Source: an uncultured Bacteroides sp. (GTDB lineage Bacteria; Bacteroidota; Bacteroidia; Bacteroidales; Bacteroidaceae). Taken from it: 9,956 nucleotides of DNA. The stretch covers positions 1 to 9,956 of the forward strand of contig CAJJYX010000125.1 of assembly GCA_905197435.1 (NCBI GenBank), written 5' to 3'. Of this stretch, positions 9,938-9,956 are shown in pieces. The notes beneath the pieces were generated by a model. The model did not search any database. It worked only from the letters and a program-made list of their open reading frames with translations, and was not told where the DNA came from. Position 1 is the first letter of the stretch. Each line of letters starts with the position of its first letter. The translations under genes and the position numbers were made by a program.

Positions 9938-9956
9938 AACCTTTGTTAACCTTAAA

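Overview
The window is part of a polysaccharide utilization locus (PUL) of a gut-type Bacteroidota, most likely Bacteroides or a close relative. The reasons are the SusC/SusD/SusE-type protein series, Bacteroides-style lipoprotein signals with acidic residues just after the lipid-anchored Cys, short AT-rich intergenic gaps without clear Shine-Dalgarno sequences, and a gene order characteristic of this phylum. The species cannot be named from sequence alone.

All six genes lie on the + strand and are tightly packed. In order they are: the 3' end of a susC-type TonB-dependent transporter (to 353); a susD-type glycan-binding lipoprotein (368-1858); a SusE/SusF-type surface glycan-binding lipoprotein with three tandem carbohydrate-binding repeats (1878-3374); a GH66 endo-dextranase lipoprotein (3388-5193); a GH31 alpha-glucosidase/dextranase-type enzyme with a cleavable signal peptide (5228-7726); and a GH97 SusB-like alpha-glucosidase with a cleavable signal peptide (7748-9901). 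The gaps between genes are 13-34 bases, so a single operon is the simplest reading. A hairpin follows the last gene, and its A/T run suits a convergent gene on the other strand better than this operon.

The enzyme set predicts the substrate. GH66 is known only for alpha-1,6-glucan (dextran) cleavage and cyclization, and GH31 and GH97 both contain exo-acting alpha-glucosidases. In the inferred pathway, the lipid-anchored GH66 cuts dextran at the cell surface, with SusD and the SusE/F-like protein holding the polymer. SusCD imports the isomalto-oligosaccharides, and periplasmic GH31 and GH97 release glucose. The catalytic residues of all three enzymes are intact. The transcriptional regulator and most of susC lie upstream, outside the window.

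This is a well-formed example of a known class of locus, a dextran PUL. I see no evidence of a wholly new system, mobile element, CRISPR array or RNA gene. The points worth checking are the SusB-like enzyme inside a dextran locus, the cysteine-rich active-site region of the GH31 enzyme, the GH66 subtype, the modular SusE/F-like protein and the terminator orientation.
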